NCBI RefSeq assembly: GCF_900113335.1
Contig: NZ_FOOX01000018.1
Location: 53,898-117,897, forward strand
Length of the DNA: 64,000 bases
Reading direction: 5' to 3'
Source: Desulfotruncus arcticus DSM 17038
GTDB taxonomy: Bacteria; Bacillota; Desulfotomaculia; Desulfotomaculales; Desulfallaceae
A program made the position numbers and the translations under genes. Below are positions 1 to 8,441 of this stretch, piece by piece. The notes under the pieces are model-generated. The model searched no databases. It saw nothing but the letters and a program-made list of their open reading frames with translations, and was not told where the DNA came from. Every line of letters begins with the position of its first letter. Position 1 is the stretch's first letter.

Positions 1-631
1 AAAGATAAACGGTAACTTCCCTGTTTATCGGGTTTGCAATCCAGTACTCCCTGACGCCGCATGACATGTAAAGGTCGAGTTTTTTGATCAAATCTTTGCG
101 CCGCGTACCCTCTGATAAAATCTCCACCACTAGTGCCGGGACGCCCTGATAATAGTCATTTTCATCCAGCTTTTCCTCAAGGTCGCAGATAACCATGATA
201 TCAGGCTGGACAACATTTATATTCTCCGGGTTTCTTTTGAGTGTAATATCATAAGGGGCAACCAGGGGGGTACATTCTTTACCCTGAAACCAGTTGTAAA
301 ACACACCAAAAAGCTCGGTCAAAGCTATCTGGTGCGCTGTTTTAGGTGAGGCCAGCAGGTATATTTCACCATCTATGTATTCGTATCTTTCCTCGGTATC
401 TTTGGTCAGCTCCAGAAATTCCTCATAGGATGCCTTTCTGCCGTCACAACCGTATACTTTCGCCTTTTCCATTACCGTACCGGGCACCGCGCCGCAGTCC
501 GAAACCGCATCTCTAATGGCTGACAGTTTGGCTATTTCCATACCGTTTCTGGTAATTATGATATCCTCCTGCGCCGCAAGCATCAGGTATTTCCCAAAGT
601 TGTTCTGCAGTTCCGTTGAGTTGACTTTCAT
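1..631 (-). CDS. Phd/YefM-type antitoxin domain fused to Uma2-family nuclease (partial, runs off left edge)
   Basis: The gene reads leftward from an ATG at 629-631 and has no stop before the window edge, so only about 210 codons are seen. Residues 1-40 (MKVNSTELQNNFGKYL, then DIIITRNGMEIAKLSAI) look like the DNA-binding fold of a Phd/YefM antitoxin. From about residue 60 the protein matches the Uma2 (DUF820) family, a PD-(D/E)XK nuclease-like fold: QPDIMVI gives the Asp, LVVEILSEGTRRKD the Glu and a Lys, and KLDLYMSCGVREYWI is the typical Uma2 helix. GGAGGG sits 7 bases before the start. Fusion of an antitoxin-type DNA binder to Uma2 suggests a self-regulated protein. Its role is not known, and the C-terminal part lies outside the window. 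Confidence 0.8.
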   Translation of the reverse strand, partial: MKVNSTELQNNFGKYLMLAAQEDIIITRNGMEIAKLSAIRDAVSDCGAVPGTVMEKAKVYGCDGRKASYEEFLELTKDTEERYEYIDGEIYLLASPKTAHQIALTELFGVFYNWFQGKECTPLVAPYDITLKRNPENINVVQPDIMVICDLEEKLDENDYYQGVPALVVEILSEGTRRKDLIKKLDLYMSCGVREYWIANPINREVTVYL

Positions 632-648
632 GGACAACCCTCCAATAA

Positions 649-672
649 TAGCTATATTAGCTAAATTAGCCA
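649..672 (-). promoter_or_regulatory. three 9-bp-phased operator repeats before the Phd-Uma2 gene
   Basis: TAGCTA, TAGCTA and TAGCCA start at 649, 658 and 667, exactly 9 bp apart, between the -10 box and the ribosome site. Phd/YefM proteins autorepress by binding repeated short sites at their own promoter. I infer that the fused N-terminal domain binds here. Confidence 0.55.
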
Positions 673-677
673 CTGTA

Positions 678-706
678 ATTATATGCCAAAAAAGTGACTG
701 TGTCAA
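678..706 (-). promoter_or_regulatory. consensus sigma-A promoter of the Phd-Uma2 gene
   Basis: On the minus strand TTGACA (701-706) and TATAAT (678-683) are separated by exactly 17 bp. Both boxes are perfect consensus. The operator repeats lie directly downstream. Confidence 0.8.
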
Positions 707-836
707 GGAAAAACAATAACCAGGCCACAAGCGTAACAGAGTTCGCCGCCCCCCGGCCCGTTTGGCCCGGCTACAACTACATAACACAACCTTACGTTTG
801 CCGTAAAATTTCTAGCACCTTCTTACAGTAATAATA

Positions 837-890
837 TTGACAGAAACATATGTTATAACATAAAATCAATCTATAAAATATAACGTTATA
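837..890 (+). promoter_or_regulatory. promoter with two palindromic operators before the 2TM-PaaX genes
   Basis: TTGACA (837-842) and TAAAAT (861-866) are 18 bp apart. The 14-bp perfect palindrome TATGTTATAACATA (849-862) fills the spacer and touches the -10 box. A second perfect palindrome, TATAACGTTATA (879-890), lies just before the ribosome site. Both contain TATAAC/GTTATA, so one dimeric repressor probably binds both. The PaaX-type regulator encoded two genes downstream is the obvious candidate. Confidence 0.6.
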
Positions 891-905
891 TAAGGAGGGG
901 TCAAT

Positions 906-1115
906 ATGAAAAACGAACAACATTACGACAAGATCAGCGTGGAAAAAGAAAAGAAGGGATTTCGCATCCACAGATTGGTTTTTGCTTGTGTTATCCCCTT
1001 GCTAGCGCTAATTAACCTGACGTTTTCGCCTGAATTTATCTGGTTTATCTTTCCCTTAATCGGTTGGGGAATGGGTCTGGCAATACACTATATCAATATA
1101 CGGAGCCTGGTTTAA
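906..1115 (+). CDS. small 2TM-domain membrane protein
   Basis: A 69-residue protein with a charged N-terminus (about residues 1-22) and two hydrophobic helices, about 24-42 (LVFACVIPLLALINL) and 45-64 (IWFIFPLIGWGMGLAIHY). The G-W-G-M-G-L-A-I-H-Y pattern in helix 2 is typical of the 2TM domain found alone or at the N-terminus of bacterial kinases. AAGGAGGGG lies 6 bases before the ATG. The PaaX-type gene follows 33 bp later on the same strand and shares the promoter. No function can be assigned. Confidence 0.75.
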   Translation: MKNEQHYDKISVEKEKKGFRIHRLVFACVIPLLALINLTFSPEFIWFIFPLIGWGMGLAIHYINIRSLV

Positions 1116-1148
1116 AACGATACTAAATATAGGTGGAGTGCTGACTTA

Positions 1149-1988
1149 ATGAAAATTATTTTACGTAAAAAAGATAGTGTTACCAGTATTGTCTTATTCA
1201 TCTTTAACATCTATGGAGAATATGCAAGCCAATACTCCATTCAACTAAATAATTTAATTGATTTCATGCAGCAGTTTGGCAAGAATGAAACATCAACCCG
1301 CATGGGTTTGTCCAGAATGGTTAAGGCGGGGATATTAATCAATAAAAAAATTGAGGGTGAGGTTGTCTATCAACTTACTGAATATGGATTTGAAAATATC
1401 CACAACTGGAATCACGGTATTGCAATGTTTTTTAACCGCTATGAAAAGAGACATCAAGTATGGAATAAGAAATGGTCTGCGATTACTCTGTTGGACTTTA
1501 ACAAGTCAGACAAAGAAAGGCAAACAGTTATTGATGATTTAACTGAAATAGGTTTGCGGGAGATAATCAGAAACACCTGGGTTTGCCCATACCAAATGTC
1601 AGATGAGGTTGACAGTATTGCCGCCAGGGAAAATGTTAAGTATCTCAGTATTAACGACGGTGATATCAGTTTAAACTTTCCTGCAAATGAATTTATAAAT
1701 GATGTCTTTCAAGTTGCATGGATCAGGAAAAGATATCGCGAGTTTCTGGACCTGATGCGGGATATAGAAATGGAATTTGACGAGATAAAAGAAAACGCGG
1801 GGTATTGTTTGGCACTATTATTCAAACTGGGTTGGAATTTTTACGATATTGCTATTTCCGATCCGGCTTTGCCCAAAGAGTTGCTCAATGATTGGGAGGG
1901 CGACCGGGTAGTTCAGGAATTTCAACAGCTGCGGACGCGCCTGTATGAAAAAGTAAAGAACTATTGGGACAGGAAAATCAGTTTGTGA
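1149..1988 (+). CDS. PaaX-family transcriptional regulator
   Basis: A 279-residue protein of the usual PaaX length. The N-terminal winged helix (about 8-75) contains VTSIVLFIFNIYGEYA and the recognition-helix region ETSTRMGLSRMVKAGIL. The central and C-terminal parts (RRHQVWNKKW-like segment, then LWD/DF and AWIRKRYREFLDLM) match the PaaX effector domains. PaaX proteins are repressors released by aryl-CoA or related CoA thioesters, for example phenylacetyl-CoA. No paa catabolic genes are adjacent, so the effector is unknown. Two palindromes upstream of the preceding gene are likely its operators, which makes the unit self-regulated. The MBL gene starts 25 bp after the stop. Confidence 0.8.
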   Translation: MKIILRKKDSVTSIVLFIFNIYGEYASQYSIQLNNLIDFMQQFGKNETSTRMGLSRMVKAGILINKKIEGEVVYQLTEYGFENIHNWNHGIAMFFNRYEKRHQVWNKKWSAITLLDFNKSDKERQTVIDDLTEIGLREIIRNTWVCPYQMSDEVDSIAARENVKYLSINDGDISLNFPANEFINDVFQVAWIRKRYREFLDLMRDIEMEFDEIKENAGYCLALLFKLGWNFYDIAISDPALPKELLNDWEGDRVVQEFQQLRTRLYEKVKNYWDRKISL

Positions 1989-2013
1989 TGATTCGTTAAG
2001 GGAGAGGGTTAAG

Positions 2014-2988
2014 ATGATTAGTCTATTATCATATACTGCTGCCATACTTTTTTTATGTCTGATATCAGCCTTAACTATTCCTGTAATTAAATTTATGAAA
2101 AACAAAAAGATTGAAAAAACAGTTTGGGAGCACAACAAGCCGGAAAAAATTACAAATTTGGGTGCTGTTAACGAACTAAAGGTTCTGCCCTTAATAGATT
2201 TCTACACCAGTAATGAGGATTTAATTGGAGAACCAGGCGTAGCATATCTGATTAGTGCGGACGATAAAAAGATCCTTTTTGATGTAGGCTTTAATGCTAA
2301 AAATGAACACCCGTCACCACTTTTGAAAAACATGAACAAGCTGGGGGTTGAAGTATCTGATATTGATTGCGTTGTAATATCTCATAATCATATTGACCAT
2401 ATAGGAGGGATTGAAGCTAAGAAAAAAAATACTTTTTCTCTTTCCGGTCAAGAAATTGATTTAAAGGTTAAAGCTTTTGCACCTGAGAAAATGTCCCATG
2501 CTACTGCGGAAATAGAGGTTATTAAAAAACCCCAAAAACTATTTGAGGGTATTGCATCCATCGGTACGATAGATACGGCAATTTGTTTTATGGGGCTTAC
2601 CGCAGAGCAGGCGTTAGCCGTAAATGTAAAAGGCAAAGGAATTGTATTAATTGTGGGATGCGGCCATCAAAGAATAGAAAGAATTATAAAAAGAACCAGG
2701 GATTTGTTTGAACTGCCTATCTACGGAATAATAGGAGGACTGCATTATCCTGTTGAAACATCCAGGATGAAGTGTAACATGCAAAAAATTATTGGGACTG
2801 GAAAATTGCCATGGCAGAGAATAAGTAAGACTGAAGTTAAAGAAGCAATTGTTGAGTTGGACCAAACCAATCCAAGCATTATTGGAATATCAGCTCACGA
2901 CAGTTGTGACTGGGCATTAAATGCATTCAAAGATTATTTTAAGGATAGATATGTAGACGTGATGGTTGGCAAGGAGATAGTAATTTAG
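2014..2988 (+). CDS. membrane-anchored MBL-fold metallo-hydrolase
   Basis: A 324-residue protein. Residues 1-28 form an N-terminal membrane helix (LLSYTAAILFLCLISALTI) followed by Lys/Arg. The MBL core begins near residue 50. The metal motif HNHIDHIGG (about 129-137) is the HxHxDH signature, GCGHQRIERI (about 215) supplies another His, and IGGLHYP and SAHDSC near the C-terminus supply the remaining ligands. This layout resembles the MBL subgroup that includes the methanopterin-linked ribofuranosylaminobenzene 5'-phosphate synthase annotations, but the substrate cannot be read from sequence. It is probably co-transcribed with the PaaX gene. The hydrolase domain would face either side of the membrane depending on helix topology. 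Confidence 0.75.
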   Translation: MISLLSYTAAILFLCLISALTIPVIKFMKNKKIEKTVWEHNKPEKITNLGAVNELKVLPLIDFYTSNEDLIGEPGVAYLISADDKKILFDVGFNAKNEHPSPLLKNMNKLGVEVSDIDCVVISHNHIDHIGGIEAKKKNTFSLSGQEIDLKVKAFAPEKMSHATAEIEVIKKPQKLFEGIASIGTIDTAICFMGLTAEQALAVNVKGKGIVLIVGCGHQRIERIIKRTRDLFELPIYGIIGGLHYPVETSRMKCNMQKIIGTGKLPWQRISKTEVKEAIVELDQTNPSIIGISAHDSCDWALNAFKDYFKDRYVDVMVGKEIVI

Positions 2989-3012
2989 GCCTTTTAGCCG
3001 ATAAGATGTGAC

Positions 3013-3053
3013 AAAACCCGCAAGCCTTGGCACACAGGGAATTGCGGGTTTTT
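3013..3053. terminator. bidirectional intrinsic terminator
   Basis: AAAACCCGCAA (3013-3023) pairs with TTGCGGGTTTT (3042-3052). The T run serves the plus-strand MBL gene, and the A run serves as the T run for the converging minus operon. Confidence 0.8.
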
Positions 3054-3067
3054 ATCATACTATAATT

Positions 3068-4318
3068 TTACTCGCTTTCCTCAATCAGCGCCCTGGCTGC
3101 GGTCAGTGCCAGCACCTCGTTGGAACCATCCTCGATAAGTGACGCCCGGGCGTCTCTCAGCAGTTTTTCAATATAATATTCTTTGCTCACCCCATAGCCG
3201 CCAAACAACTGTACCGCTTCGTTGGCAATTTCAAAAGCTGCATTGGTGCAGTATACTTTGGATAAGATGGAGTAACGGGTTACCGGTGGGAAATTGGTGA
3301 AATTGTAATTCATTACCGCCCGGGATATAGCCCGGGCCGTCTCAACCTTCTGGAACATGTCAAAAAGCTTTTTTTGCACCAGTTGATGTTCGCAAAGAAG
3401 CTTACCGCCCTGCACCCTAACCTTGGAGTAATCCAGCGCCTCTTCAAAGGCGGCTCTGGCTACGCCGGTAAACATGGCTCCCATAGTGGCGTTGGCAATA
3501 GCCAGCGTGGCGTCCAGCATAGCCTCGTAAGTATCGGGCTGGGTCAGCATAAAATGCTTGGGCAATCGCACATGATCAAAGTAAATCTCTCCCTGAGGCA
3601 ATTCCCGCTGACCCATTTTGTCCAGGCATTTGCCCTTGGAAACTCCGGGTAAATCCAAAGGCACCACGGCCACACCGCCGCCGGCCAGCCCCATGGATTT
3701 TTCAATATTTAAAAAGAGCAGGGCATGGGTAGCCTGTGGACCGTTGGAAACCCAGGATGATTTTTGCCCGTTCAACACCCAAACATCCCCGTCCAATCGA
3801 GCCGAAACCTGGCCGGTTATTTTGGGATCCTTAAACCAGGGCAGGCCGATAGTAAGCTGGTCGGAGCCATGGTTGGGTTCGGTAATGGCCCAGCAGCCGA
3901 TGAAGCTGTTGTCAACCTTCTCCACAAATGGTTTAACAACCTCCTCAATCACCTTATCCCCGTCGTCCGGAGCCATTGATGCAAAAAAGGCCGGAAAACA
4001 ATCAACCCCTATAGATACGGCAAACCCCGAGCTCCCCCAGCCTATTTCTTCCCAAAATATATGAGCTTCAAGGGGGGAGAGTCCCAACCCGCCGTAGTTG
4101 TCCGGAATATACACCGTATGGTAGCCTAACTCCTTCATCTGGCGCATACAGTCCCAGTACACCGAATCCTTTTTCAGCACATCCTCCGGGTTGGCTAACT
4201 TATCCAGTTCCATGGCTGCCGGGCGCAGCACCTCCCTGGCAAATTTATTTACTGATTTTTTTAAATCCAGCTGCTCATCAGTCAATTCCATATTTAAATC
4301 CAAATATTCCATGTTCAT
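3068..4318 (-). CDS. acyl-CoA dehydrogenase family protein
   Basis: A 416-residue flavoprotein with the three ACAD domains: N-terminal helical (about 8-125), beta domain with FAD/substrate motif CWAITEPNHGSD (about 141-152) and QKSSWVSNG (about 184), and C-terminal helical domain ending in the YYIEKLLRDARASLIEDGSNEV region (about 376-399). It should oxidise an acyl-CoA to the 2,3-enoyl-CoA and pass electrons to an ETF. The usual catalytic Glu in the Y-E-G-T motif appears as Asp here (I-E-D-G-S), which is unusual. It is the last gene of the six-gene minus operon and starts 6 bp after the acyl-CoA ligase. The substrate is not known. Confidence 0.9.
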   Translation of the reverse strand: MNMEYLDLNMELTDEQLDLKKSVNKFAREVLRPAAMELDKLANPEDVLKKDSVYWDCMRQMKELGYHTVYIPDNYGGLGLSPLEAHIFWEEIGWGSSGFAVSIGVDCFPAFFASMAPDDGDKVIEEVVKPFVEKVDNSFIGCWAITEPNHGSDQLTIGLPWFKDPKITGQVSARLDGDVWVLNGQKSSWVSNGPQATHALLFLNIEKSMGLAGGGVAVVPLDLPGVSKGKCLDKMGQRELPQGEIYFDHVRLPKHFMLTQPDTYEAMLDATLAIANATMGAMFTGVARAAFEEALDYSKVRVQGGKLLCEHQLVQKKLFDMFQKVETARAISRAVMNYNFTNFPPVTRYSILSKVYCTNAAFEIANEAVQLFGGYGVSKEYYIEKLLRDARASLIEDGSNEVLALTAARALIEESE

Positions 4319-4324
4319 TCCACC

Positions 4325-5929
4325 TTATCCATTTAATTTGAAAACATTAACGGCCCGGGGACTGAATTCGGCTTTGAGAAGCCGTTCCAGATTCTTTTCC
4401 GAAGCTGTTTTGGGGATCTCCGCCACCACCTGTATATAGGAAGGAACAGCATTACGCTCCAGACCGGCCAGGCAGGCAGTAAATATAGACCGGGGGGCAA
4501 CTGTTTTACCCGGGAAGGATACCACCGCGGCAACAATATCGCTTTCCCCTGGCGCCCCGGATGCAGCGGGTATGCCGTAAACACAAACATCGCTGACATC
4601 AGGATGCTGGGAGATTATTTTTTCCACGTGGCCCGGCTGAATAAAATCACCCTGTCTCCTTAAACCACCGCCGGCGCGAAAATCAAAGTAAAACCAGCCT
4701 TCCTCGTCCCGGTGGCACATATCCCCTGTCCTTAGCCAGCCGCCCCGGGTTTTTTCCGCCGAGGCTTTTTGGTTGTCGTAATACTCCACGTCGGTGCTGC
4801 CGCGTACCATGCGGCAGATTAACTCGCCGATCTCCCCCGGCCCGCATTCAGTATCGTCATCCCGGACCACTTTCATTTCCATCACGCCGTCCAGGGGTTT
4901 GCCAAAGGAACCAACGGGGCCCATTCCCGGTGGATTATGGGCAAAACCACCTTCCACAGCACCATACCATTCGTGAATTTTGACGTTAAACCGCTTTTCA
5001 AAATCATGCCAGATAGCCGGGGGCGTGCCGGCGCTGATCACCAGGCGTACGGGATTGTCGCCGTCGTTTTCCCCGGGCGGTTCGCTATAAATGCCCATCA
5101 TCATGCCGCCCAGTAGGGAAAAGGTAGTGCAGCTGTATTGGCGGCAGATGTCCCAGATCCTGCTCTTCGTGAATTTGTGGCTAAAAACCGCCGGTATACC
5201 CAGAGCCAGGGAAGGGATAAGGTCCACGGCCTGGGCATTGCCGTGGGTGAGGGAAAGCCCGGTGTACAGCACGTCGGTTGGTTGGTAGCGCCAAATGTTT
5301 TTGGCAAATAGAGCGTACATGCCCAGGCGGTCCTCCTTAACCATCACTCCCTTGGGGTTGCCGGTGGTCCCAGAGGTGTAGATAATCTCCAATGGGGTAT
5401 TGGCATCGTTTTTCCGTTTGTCCGGAGGGCTGGTTTGCGGTCCTGCCAGTATTTCAGTCAAGCTTGGGAACCGGTCGCCGACCGCAACTCCGAATAACTC
5501 TTTATAACTTACGCCCAGCACCGGACAAGCATTTTGATCCAATTCCAGGCAGTCTATTTCATGCAACAAGTCGGCCGTCACAAACACGCCGCGGGCATTT
5601 GAGTTTTCCAACTGATACTGGAGGTTGTCACCCCGGGAGCGGGGGTCTATGGGCACCATTACCGCACCGGTCGCGGAGGCGGCCCATAGCGCGTATACAA
5701 ATTCCGGGTGGTTGCGCATAAACACCGCAAATTTATCACCCTGACCGATGCTGTGCTCCCGCAGCACCCGGGCAATTTTGCAACCGTTGACAAAAATGTC
5801 TTTAAAGGTTAAAACCTCTGCCGGGTATTCGCCATATTCAAAGGTCAATATTTTAAAGTCAGGTTTTTTTCCCGCCGCTGCCTCCACTTGATAGGAAAGC
5901 AAATTCATATTTACCGTAGTCACTGCCAA
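4325..5929 (-). CDS. AMP-dependent acyl-CoA synthetase/ligase
   Basis: A 534-residue member of the ANL adenylating family, of normal length. It shows the P-loop-like motif IYTSGTTGNPKGV (about 189-201), the EWYGAVEGG motif (about 319) corresponding to the A5 YGxTE element, the LRTGDMC motif (about 402) and the C-terminal lid GLRRQGDFIQPGHVE (about 424). It forms an acyl-AMP from a carboxylic acid and then the CoA thioester. The context (dehydrogenase, SCP2 thiolase) suggests activation of a fatty or branched lipid acid. It starts 5 bp after the SCP2 gene. The final lysine of the lid is probably in ASEKNLERLL (about 509). Confidence 0.9.
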   Translation of the reverse strand: MAVTTVNMNLLSYQVEAAAGKKPDFKILTFEYGEYPAEVLTFKDIFVNGCKIARVLREHSIGQGDKFAVFMRNHPEFVYALWAASATGAVMVPIDPRSRGDNLQYQLENSNARGVFVTADLLHEIDCLELDQNACPVLGVSYKELFGVAVGDRFPSLTEILAGPQTSPPDKRKNDANTPLEIIYTSGTTGNPKGVMVKEDRLGMYALFAKNIWRYQPTDVLYTGLSLTHGNAQAVDLIPSLALGIPAVFSHKFTKSRIWDICRQYSCTTFSLLGGMMMGIYSEPPGENDGDNPVRLVISAGTPPAIWHDFEKRFNVKIHEWYGAVEGGFAHNPPGMGPVGSFGKPLDGVMEMKVVRDDDTECGPGEIGELICRMVRGSTDVEYYDNQKASAEKTRGGWLRTGDMCHRDEEGWFYFDFRAGGGLRRQGDFIQPGHVEKIISQHPDVSDVCVYGIPAASGAPGESDIVAAVVSFPGKTVAPRSIFTACLAGLERNAVPSYIQVVAEIPKTASEKNLERLLKAEFSPRAVNVFKLNG

Positions 5930-5934
5930 ACCTC

Positions 5935-6324
5935 CTATCCGGGTAGGTTGTACTTGTCACTAACTGCCGGGTACATTTCATGCAAGGGTTTGAGCAGCGG
6001 TAGCATTTTCATTACTTTAGCCATAGACCCCTTGGAAACAATGAGCTTTTTAGCCAGGGCCGCGGGTAACGACAGTTCCTTTAGCCAGAATTTGTGGGCG
6101 GTGTCCCCGGCCAGGCTCATTTCCACATCAGCTTTTAAATTTTGGTCGCCGGTGAGCACGCCACCCGGCGTAACCCAGAGCGTTCCCGCCGGGTCGGATA
6201 AGTTATACTTAATGTTTAGCCCCGCATCCCTGAACTTTTTACCGTTTTCGGGATGTTCCAGCAGCTGGCTCCACAGGCCGCCCAGTATTTCATACATTTG
6301 TTTGGTATCTTTGTAAACTGCCAT
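5935..6324 (-). CDS. SCP2 sterol-binding domain protein
   Basis: A 129-residue stand-alone SCP2-like domain: the pattern NIKYNLSDPAGTLWV, LKADVEMSLAGDTAHKFW and LAKKLIVSKGSMAKVMKMLPLL matches the central beta strands and the helix that closes the lipid tunnel. Such domains bind fatty acyl chains, acyl-CoA or sterols. It is directly downstream of an SCP2-type thiolase gene, the same two parts that are fused in eukaryotic SCP-x. A carrier for the operon's hydrophobic acyl-CoA is the likely role. This is an inference from family and context. Confidence 0.8.
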   Translation of the reverse strand: MAVYKDTKQMYEILGGLWSQLLEHPENGKKFRDAGLNIKYNLSDPAGTLWVTPGGVLTGDQNLKADVEMSLAGDTAHKFWLKELSLPAALAKKLIVSKGSMAKVMKMLPLLKPLHEMYPAVSDKYNLPG

Positions 6325-6354
6325 TTAAATTTCCCTCCCTGTTTAATATGGAAA

Positions 6355-7590
6355 CTAACTAATTGATTCAAAGATATGAATGGTCATGGCCGCTTCCTCG
6401 TACCCGATATTGCCCCCGCCGTTTTCGGTCATACCAATCCTGGCCCCCGTCACCTGGCGTTGGCCGGCCTCGCCCCTTAACTGAGCAATCACCTCATGAA
6501 CCTGGGCCAGCCCCGAGGCCCCGATGGGGTGCCCCCGGGATTCCAGTCCCCCGGAGGTGTTGACCGGCAATTTACCGCCCAGCCTGGTGGCGCCGCTTTC
6601 CGAAAAAATACCCCCTTCCCCCGGCTGGCAAAACCCCATAGCCTCCAACTGGTGCAATTCTCCAAAAGCAGTGGCATCGTGCAGTTCGGCCAGGTCAATG
6701 TCCTGTGGTCCCAGCCCGGCTATTTGGTAAGCCTGTTTGGACAGGCGCTCCCCGATATCCTCACCGTCAATGAGTCTATCCCGCCCGGAACCCAGCACCG
6801 AAGCCAGGGTTTTAACCGGACGGGCTCCCGTCAGCTTTTTTAGAAAATCACCGGAACAGAGAATAGCGGCAGCGGCACCGTCTCCCACCGGCGAACACAT
6901 AGCCCTGGTTAAGGGATAGGAAACTGGTGGGTCCGCCAGTACATCTTCCACGGTCATATCCCGCTGGATTTGCGCCAGGGGGTTCAAACTGCCGTGAAAA
7001 TGGTTTTTGGAGGCAATCACTGCCAGCTGTTTCTGGGTACTTCCATACTTGGCCATATGCCAGCGGGCCACGGCGGCATAGATATCCATGAAGATGCTGC
7101 GGCCCCGGCCGGGTTCATCCCGGGCGACCTGCGGGCTGTACAGTTCATTTAACTGCATCAGGGTATTGATTTGTTCGGAGGATTTTTCCACATCGATACA
7201 CGAGGCGTAGGATTGCAGGGATAGGGCTTTGTTCTCATGGGATATCTTTTCCACGCCCAGGGCCAGGACCGCATCGTAAGCTCCCGCCGCGATGCCTAGA
7301 TAAGCCAGGTGAAAAGCGGTTGAGGCTCCGGCGCAGGCGTTTTCCGTATTCACGATGGGTATGCCCTGAATTCCCAGCGGCCTTAAAGCAACCTGGCCCC
7401 GGATAGAGTGCTGATTGCTGAACATGCCCCAGAAGGTGTTGGACACGTATGCAGCCTGCAGCAGCTGACCGTCAATGCCGGCATCCCGCAGTACGAGCTG
7501 CACCACTTCCGCGGCCATCCCTTTGACGGTGGCGGTAAGGTACTTCCCAAAACGGTTCATCCCCACCCCAATTACATAAACATCCCGCAT
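6355..7590 (-). CDS. SCP2-type (non-specific lipid-transfer) thiolase
   Basis: About 411 residues from the ATG at 7588-7590, chosen because AGGAG lies 7 bases upstream; a longer reading frame to 7653 would overlap the previous gene. The acyl-accepting Cys is in NTENACAGASTA, and the catalytic His in GGLESRGHPIGASG. The C-terminus has TENGGGNIG without the Cys of classical thiolases, as usual for the SCP2-thiolase subfamily. It is predicted to cleave a 3-ketoacyl-CoA, often branched. It lies between the DUF2148 genes and the SCP2 gene in one operon. The direction could also be condensation. Confidence 0.85.
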   Translation of the reverse strand: MRDVYVIGVGMNRFGKYLTATVKGMAAEVVQLVLRDAGIDGQLLQAAYVSNTFWGMFSNQHSIRGQVALRPLGIQGIPIVNTENACAGASTAFHLAYLGIAAGAYDAVLALGVEKISHENKALSLQSYASCIDVEKSSEQINTLMQLNELYSPQVARDEPGRGRSIFMDIYAAVARWHMAKYGSTQKQLAVIASKNHFHGSLNPLAQIQRDMTVEDVLADPPVSYPLTRAMCSPVGDGAAAAILCSGDFLKKLTGARPVKTLASVLGSGRDRLIDGEDIGERLSKQAYQIAGLGPQDIDLAELHDATAFGELHQLEAMGFCQPGEGGIFSESGATRLGGKLPVNTSGGLESRGHPIGASGLAQVHEVIAQLRGEAGQRQVTGARIGMTENGGGNIGYEEAAMTIHIFESIS

Positions 7591-7609
7591 AACCGTTCTC
7601 CTTTCGCCA

Positions 7610-8440
7610 TCATTTCTGGTACTTTGCCGCGATCTCCGGCCCATACTTATCAACGATATCCGCCATTTCCATGATTACCTCATACATGCGCTCCTCTGAT
7701 TCCGGCTGAGGGCCCCAGCTGATAAAATGGGTTTCCTCCCACCAACGGTCGGTGGATTTAAACGCCGGCTTGCCGCTGCCCGCAAAGCCCAGAAAATTAA
7801 TGGGCAAAGTGTTAAACATGGTTTTGATGTGATCTTCATAGGTAAACTTTTTGTTCATTACCTCCCGGCTGTACCAGACCAGTTCCTTGCAGGGACCCAC
7901 CGATATACCCAGGATGGAGCTGGCCTCGGGCAAATAGCCCAAGGTCTTGGCCGCGCTGCCGGTGGAACCCTGGACCCGGTTGTCCACATTGTGCTGCCAG
8001 GCGGAAGCGGCAGCCCAGTCGCAGGCGATGCCCACGTCAAGTATTTTCCAATTGCAAGACGGTCCGCCGCCCACCAGACCCTGTCCCAGGTTTTCCTTGG
8101 CAAAAGCATTGAATTCCTTGCAGGTGAGAAAACCGCAGGCACCGCAGTTCCATGCCATTTCCGACACGGTGGCATCGGCACCAATCAACACCAGCACCGG
8201 TGGGTAACCGGCCTCATAGGTTTCCTTAAGGGTCATGTAGTCCCAGGCTACGAACTGGGAAATTTTAGCCATCACGCCCAACATTTCAATTATAGGTACC
8301 AGATCGTCTCCGGTAACAATTTCCGTCTGAAGTTTTAACCGGCCGGTAGTCAGGGGCGCCTTATAGGCGGCCTGGATCATACTTTTGGCCACTTCCAAAA
8401 GATGCTCCTGAGCGACTGCTTTTCCGTCGTACCTCGGCAT
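7610..8440 (-). CDS. DUF2148 ferredoxin-like protein (second copy)
   Basis: About 276 residues from the ATG at 8438-8440, preceded by AAGGAGG; a longer frame to 8485 runs into the upstream gene. The N-terminal half shares the pattern LLEVAKSMIQAAYKAPLTTG and the segment VLVGADATVSEMAWNCGACGF with its upstream neighbour. Cys residues occur in NCGACGFLTC, PSC and GIAC, enough for an iron-sulfur site. DUF2148 proteins carry a ferredoxin-type domain, and their biochemical role is not established. It is translationally adjacent to the first copy (stop TAA and ATG one base apart), so the two products probably form a heteromer, possibly in electron transfer for the dehydrogenase. Confidence 0.75.
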   Translation of the reverse strand: MPRYDGKAVAQEHLLEVAKSMIQAAYKAPLTTGRLKLQTEIVTGDDLVPIIEMLGVMAKISQFVAWDYMTLKETYEAGYPPVLVLIGADATVSEMAWNCGACGFLTCKEFNAFAKENLGQGLVGGGPSCNWKILDVGIACDWAAASAWQHNVDNRVQGSTGSAAKTLGYLPEASSILGISVGPCKELVWYSREVMNKKFTYEDHIKTMFNTLPINFLGFAGSGKPAFKSTDRWWEETHFISWGPQPESEERMYEVIMEMADIVDKYGPEIAAKYQK

Positions 8441-8441
8441 G

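Noticed and set aside
7727..8338. 203-codon plus-strand frame opposite the DUF2148 gene
   Set aside because: Antisense shadow in GC-rich coding DNA; no motif or ribosome site.
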